A stretch of 64,000 nucleotides of DNA from positions 67,127,001 through 67,191,000 of the forward strand of contig NC_060213.1 of assembly GCF_021130785.1 (NCBI RefSeq). The letters run 5' to 3'. The notes under the pieces are model-generated. The model was not told where the DNA came from. It ran no database searches and worked only from the letters and a program-made list of their open reading frames with translations. The stretch is from Homalodisca vitripennis (Eukaryota; Arthropoda; Insecta; Hemiptera; Cicadellidae). Each line of letters begins with the position of its first letter. The stretch's first letter is position 1. Below, one piece after another: positions 59,770-64,000 of the stretch. A program made the translations under genes and the position numbers.

Positions 59770-62110
59770 GGAGATGCTGAACCTATAAACTCTGGAGTCC
59801 ATGAGATTTATTCACGATCTCACTTGTTTCTGATCTTATAATTACAAACATTAACTGTCCCTCTGTCCTTGAATTAGTCAACAGTACAGGGATCCCTAGC
59901 AGCACCCTTTCTAGGATAATTTTATAAGGGACAACTACCTCTACATCTTATACGGCCAACATAATGATGAAAGCCCAGCGGCATGGCAAAACATCAATAG
60001 TAAATATCTTCTTGCGTTAGTAAGTTAGCACTGTCAGGTTTTCGGTATGATTTGTGAGGACTGTAAAATTATTTATGTTATCTCCAGGTGTAATAATATT
60101 GCTAGTATTTAAATTATAATATTTTCAATATTTTTGTAATGTTTAACTATTTATTTATTGATTTTTAAGCACTATAGTTACAAGATTATGCATATCCACT
60201 GCTTTTCGTCTCTTGAGGTTTAGATATATTGTTTAAATAATCTATAGCATATGTTGTGCTTAATTTTATGTTGTGTTATTTACTAATTATTATGGTAAGT
60301 TTTGTTACTTGGCTAGTTACCTAGGTGATCGATAAAAATCCTAATTTTGTAATTCTTGTTAATTGGCACAAAAAATACCAAGAATTTGAATTTGCATTTC
60401 TGTTTTTTCGTTTTCTCTTGAAAGTAAAGAAATAAGCGATTGAAATTTATGAGGCATGTAAAACACTATTACACCAGCAGGTGTATAATACTCTTAAATC
60501 CGCAGTAGTGCCATCCTCATCATCAAGGTTTGCTGGTGTATCCGAGTCTAAGAATTGCCAACCCAACTCAAATGGTTACAAGCTTTTGGCCTCACTATAG
60601 AGTGCCATCATCTGTCAATAAATGAAATCCTTGATAATAATTAATTCTCAATCACTTTTCTATGGTGCTCAGTATTTGCAAACAGTACTTTTACGCCTAC
60701 TATCTACAACCATATGATATTTTCATAAATAAATATTTAATAATATTACAGATTACCAAAATTAACTTCTACGAGATAGTAGACGAGATTTTAGATATAT
60801 ATAAAACTATCACTATCAGCAAATTTCAGTTCCATATTGCTTATTGTATAATATAAATTCATAACTTACACTGAACCTAGTGCCCAGCCTCATCATTAAT
60901 TTCATTTAGATTGGCCTGCAGACGGAACACTCTTAATAGCCGAGTATTATAAAACTCCAATCTTGTCAAATTTTAATTAGTACGATTATTAGGCACGGTC
61001 TGCTTGTGGTTATGATTTATCTTCATCATCAGATTATCTTATCTGCAAGTGATCAAGTGCGTTTTTCTTCTTGTTGGTCTTTCCCCATCTTAATTCACGG
61101 GCCTAATGTATAATTATGTGTAATTTAAATTTTCTAACGGATATTTTGGGACCTAGAATCGGGAATCGGACCTGGTTTGCTGACAGAAGGGTTGGCAGTT
61201 AATATAAAAAGTACAATTTCTCTAGTTTACTACTAAAATATATTTTTTAATGTAAAATGCAAGAAAAGAAACGCAAAACATGAGGTTATTATATATTTTA
61301 CTACTTTGAATGCAGCTTATATTTAAAGCATTGTTGAACTGTATTCAAATTTCCCTTATTTAATTAAGTTAAAAAAAGTTAAAACGTTAAAAATATTTCA
61401 TAATAAGTAAATATTCTCAATACTTTTACACCCTAATGTTATTTGCATTATGTATAATAATGAAGAGCCTATTTCATCCCACAGTTACAATATAAATATT
61501 TCCCAAAGTACGTGTACAAGAGTATTAATACACATTTTTCCTTAAGTTAGCGTGTATATGTATCTACAAAAAATTTACGATATATTTCCTAAATCCCAAA
61601 TTTTATACGATAACCTTTTTTGCAGTTCTCATCAAAAGAAATATTTATATTATATTTAAGATTATCAAACTTATTATAGAATAATAAAAGTAGCTACATC
61701 TGATTTCAAATATAACACCTCAAATATAAAAATCGACGAATCGGTAATGTAAGTATAAGCGTCATGCAAGGCAAAATTTATATTTTTGATGTTTCTGACT
61801 CTATTAACTACAAGTTACAAGTCTCACACTGTAAGGCTACATGATTTCTTTACCGATGTTTATGTTTTAAGAGTCAAAATATTTGTAATTTTAAATTAAA
61901 TTAATTATTCTCTTAAAAGTTTTATCATTTTATTATTTTTAATGTCCGTCATTTAAAAGTTCTGTATGGTAATTTCATATAAATTTTTGTGTTAATATAT
62001 TACTGAAAGAGTTATAACTGTATAAGACTTGAGTAGTGATATAAAAATAAATCTTTAAAGAACTTACAGACGGTAAACGAAATGAGATAAAGCATTGCTT
62101 GCATTTAGTT
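59770..62110. other. AT-rich intergenic sequence
   Basis: No gene or recognisable repeat beyond short AT runs. Confidence 0.45.
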
Positions 62111-62581
62111 TTAAGGTCTACTTTGTCTATGAAAAATCACCTTAGGTTTGTTAGATAGTTTTGTAACACTCTGTATATTCATTTTGTATAACCTTATACA
62201 TAGAAGGGGATTGGAACGTGGGTTATTTATTTGGTAATCACACGTTTTCCAAAATAAGGAAGCCAGCTTGGGAAGAGGTTTGGCCCGCGGAGTCCGCCCA
62301 ACTTTCGTTTTCAGGAGAATCCACCAATTAGTGGCAAGAAGCGCAGGACGGGCCAGGGAACCAGTAAAACAAAGATCCACGTAACAGTTTTGGAGGTGGC
62401 ACCCACGTGAGGCTTCACAGTCCGTATATTTAACACTCAGTATAATTAAGGCAACAAGCGTGCGGAAGCCCGGTAAAACTGTCATGGTCGAAATATTAAT
62501 GAGAACGGCGGGTTCACTGCCTGCGGCTCGCACGGAGTTCACGCTTGGGTAGGTGGAAAGCTTGTCACAAAATACGTTCAC
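62111..62581 (-). CDS. candidate exon: signal peptide and Cys-rich start, GC-rich
   Basis: Longest non-repeat open frame outside the P450 and the LINE (156 codons), in a GC-rich island. From an internal Met (codon at 62483-62485), MTVLPGFRTLVALIILSV is a credible signal peptide, ending about at CEA. It is followed by SRGCHLQNCYVDLCFTG, with three cysteines close together. This layout recalls the first exon of small secreted Cys-rich proteins; the CxxxNCxVDLxxC theme of insect neuroparsins is the nearest I can think of, but the match is weak and the rest of the frame does not fit. No partner exon found. It may be chance in a GC island. Confidence 0.3.
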   Translation of the reverse strand: MNVFCDKLSTYPSVNSVRAAGSEPAVLINISTMTVLPGFRTLVALIILSVKYTDCEASRGCHLQNCYVDLCFTGSLARPALLATNWWILLKTKVGRTPRAKPLPKLASLFWKTCDYQINNPRSNPLLCIRLYKMNIQSVTKLSNKPKVIFHRQSRP

Positions 62582-64000
62582 ATAATGTTTTTTGTTTTTA
62601 TCCGTAAAAAACGGTGATAGACCATATTTTCATTTTGAGTTCTTGCAATTTTTATCCAGAAATATTAGCTAAATTTATTTTATATTAAAACTCCATAGGT
62701 CAACAGTGTTTTGTAACGTGAATCATATTATCATTTTTGGTTCTCATTTGGGTTACCTGTAATAGATAATTAACCAGAACTTTTGTTACGTCCCATTTTG
62801 AATTCTATATTTATACGTTTTTTAACACCGTACGCAGCACTGGTCTGCCAATGGTAAGGGATTTGATAGCTCTTGTTGTTTTATTGGTTGTTCACTTCCA
62901 GTAGTAGTGGAGGAGAGGTTATGTTTTATTACTTAAGTGTATAGAATTTTTATTTAGGTCACCAGAATTGTTGAAGTTTGTACCGTAAATTAGTTAATTA
63001 AATTTCATATAATGTAAATTTCGCAACCTAGTCAGCCAGTATAATTTAATATTATTTTTATCCAATGTTCCGGAACTAAATTATCGGCGGAGTAACTACC
63101 TAATTGGCACGCGGATGAATATGTTCTTCTAACCCTTTGTAGCAGCCCAACTACGTGACCGATCAGACCTCGCGCGCTTTGTCCGTAGGTAAAATTTATC
63201 TTTTCGTATTATTAAATTAGCCCTTTGATGCCAAACATATAAAAATGAATGTAACGTAAAGTAAACTTGTAAATAGTAAAGTTACTTACTCTTGAAGATC
63301 TTTTATTTGCTTGATTGAGATAGATAAAAGTTGTGGCGTCGTCCTTAATGGTGAACACATTGTTATAATAAGTAATTTGTATCATTAAATGGCTAATACC
63401 GTCGCGAATTAGTTTTAGGCGAGTTCACGTAGCTCACGTACCTGATGTATCTCACGTGTTGTTTGAGTAGATGGCTACCAGTTTCCCAACTTCTACTCCT
63501 CTTCTAGAAATAACCGTTCTTAGACTACAGCTTCAATGTCTCGTGCCATGACGCCGACACCCGGGTTGTGAGTCTACATATCGCGAAGGGAAGTGAAATC
63601 TTATTGTTTTATAAAGTAGAACATCGTAGGCATAATTCCAGAGAACATTATATATTTTAGGCCCACTTAGAAGATATTCGTTTTTAGTTCTTGTGTTCTA
63701 ATTGGCAGCAACGTGGCATTACATACTTTCCCTTTACCATCTAAAAGTGGTGCTTGTAAGTTTTTCGTAATTAAACTGAACTTATAAGTAAACTTTGCAT
63801 TTCTAGTATTTATTACTACAACCTCAGAAGTCACCACTCTCAAGTGTTATCGTCCAACGGTACAAGTTGTACGGGTTTCTTTTATATTTGTCATCAATGA
63901 ATGGCAGGTACGTCACGAAGAAGATGTAACATTTCACCGGTGGCCGATTATTAGTGAAAGCTTGGCTGTGGTTTGGCGTGAGCCAAATAATTATTTATTT
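62582..64000. other. right end of window, no firm gene
   Basis: A GC-richer patch at 63060-63190 ends CTTTGTCCGTAG followed by GTAAAA, which could be a first exon with its donor on the + strand, diverging from the minus-strand candidate at 62.1-62.6 kb. There is no coding support. Confidence 0.25.

Overview
The window looks like nuclear DNA of an insect. It is very AT-rich, with long intergenic stretches, small exons behind GT-AG introns, many long dinucleotide microsatellites, and remnants of animal transposons (mariner, RNase H-bearing LINE, tRNA-derived SINE, TIR elements). The one gene I can read in full is a CYP4-clan cytochrome P450. A hemipteran is possible from the P450 and repeat style, but the sequence does not prove it.

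Layout. 1-1000: a + strand terminal P450 exon (774-932) that closely matches the last exon of the main gene but carries one extra base. It is either the 3' end of a neighbouring paralogue running in from the left or an orphan pseudo-exon. 1000-15700: AT-rich sequence with microsatellites, a tRNA-derived SINE (11842-12000) and a fragment of its body nearby. 15956-30557: a complete 12-exon P450 on the minus strand (predicted 497 aa). All exon junctions keep frame and use GT-AG sites, and all the usual P450 signatures are present. Its introns hold large AC, TG/GA and AT microsatellites, a 673-bp foldback DNA element ending 18 nt from a splice donor, and a LINE-like 3' end. A 96-bp sequence is duplicated on both sides of the last exon.

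30600-64000: no gene I can name. It holds scattered elements: a second copy of the LINE-like 3' end (36472-36535), a run of TGACG boxes (37986-38033), degenerate tandem repeats (about 38.1-38.9, 51.3-51.6 and 56.2 kb), a polypurine tract (47.5 kb), a 5'-truncated LINE with RNase H and a 9-bp target-site duplication (53763-54610), a foldback pair with a hammerhead-like core (55104-55240), and a decayed near-full-length mariner (58185-59241). A GC-richer minus-strand ORF near 62.1-62.6 kb has a signal-peptide-like start and a Cys-rich stretch; it could be a real exon.

How it fits together. The P450 would be an ER-membrane monooxygenase of the detoxification or hormone/lipid-metabolism type. The two near-identical last exons, one on each strand and about 15 kb apart, suggest a local P450 cluster formed by tandem or inverted duplication, with later repeat invasion enlarging the introns. 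I see no prokaryotic features, CRISPR array or operon.
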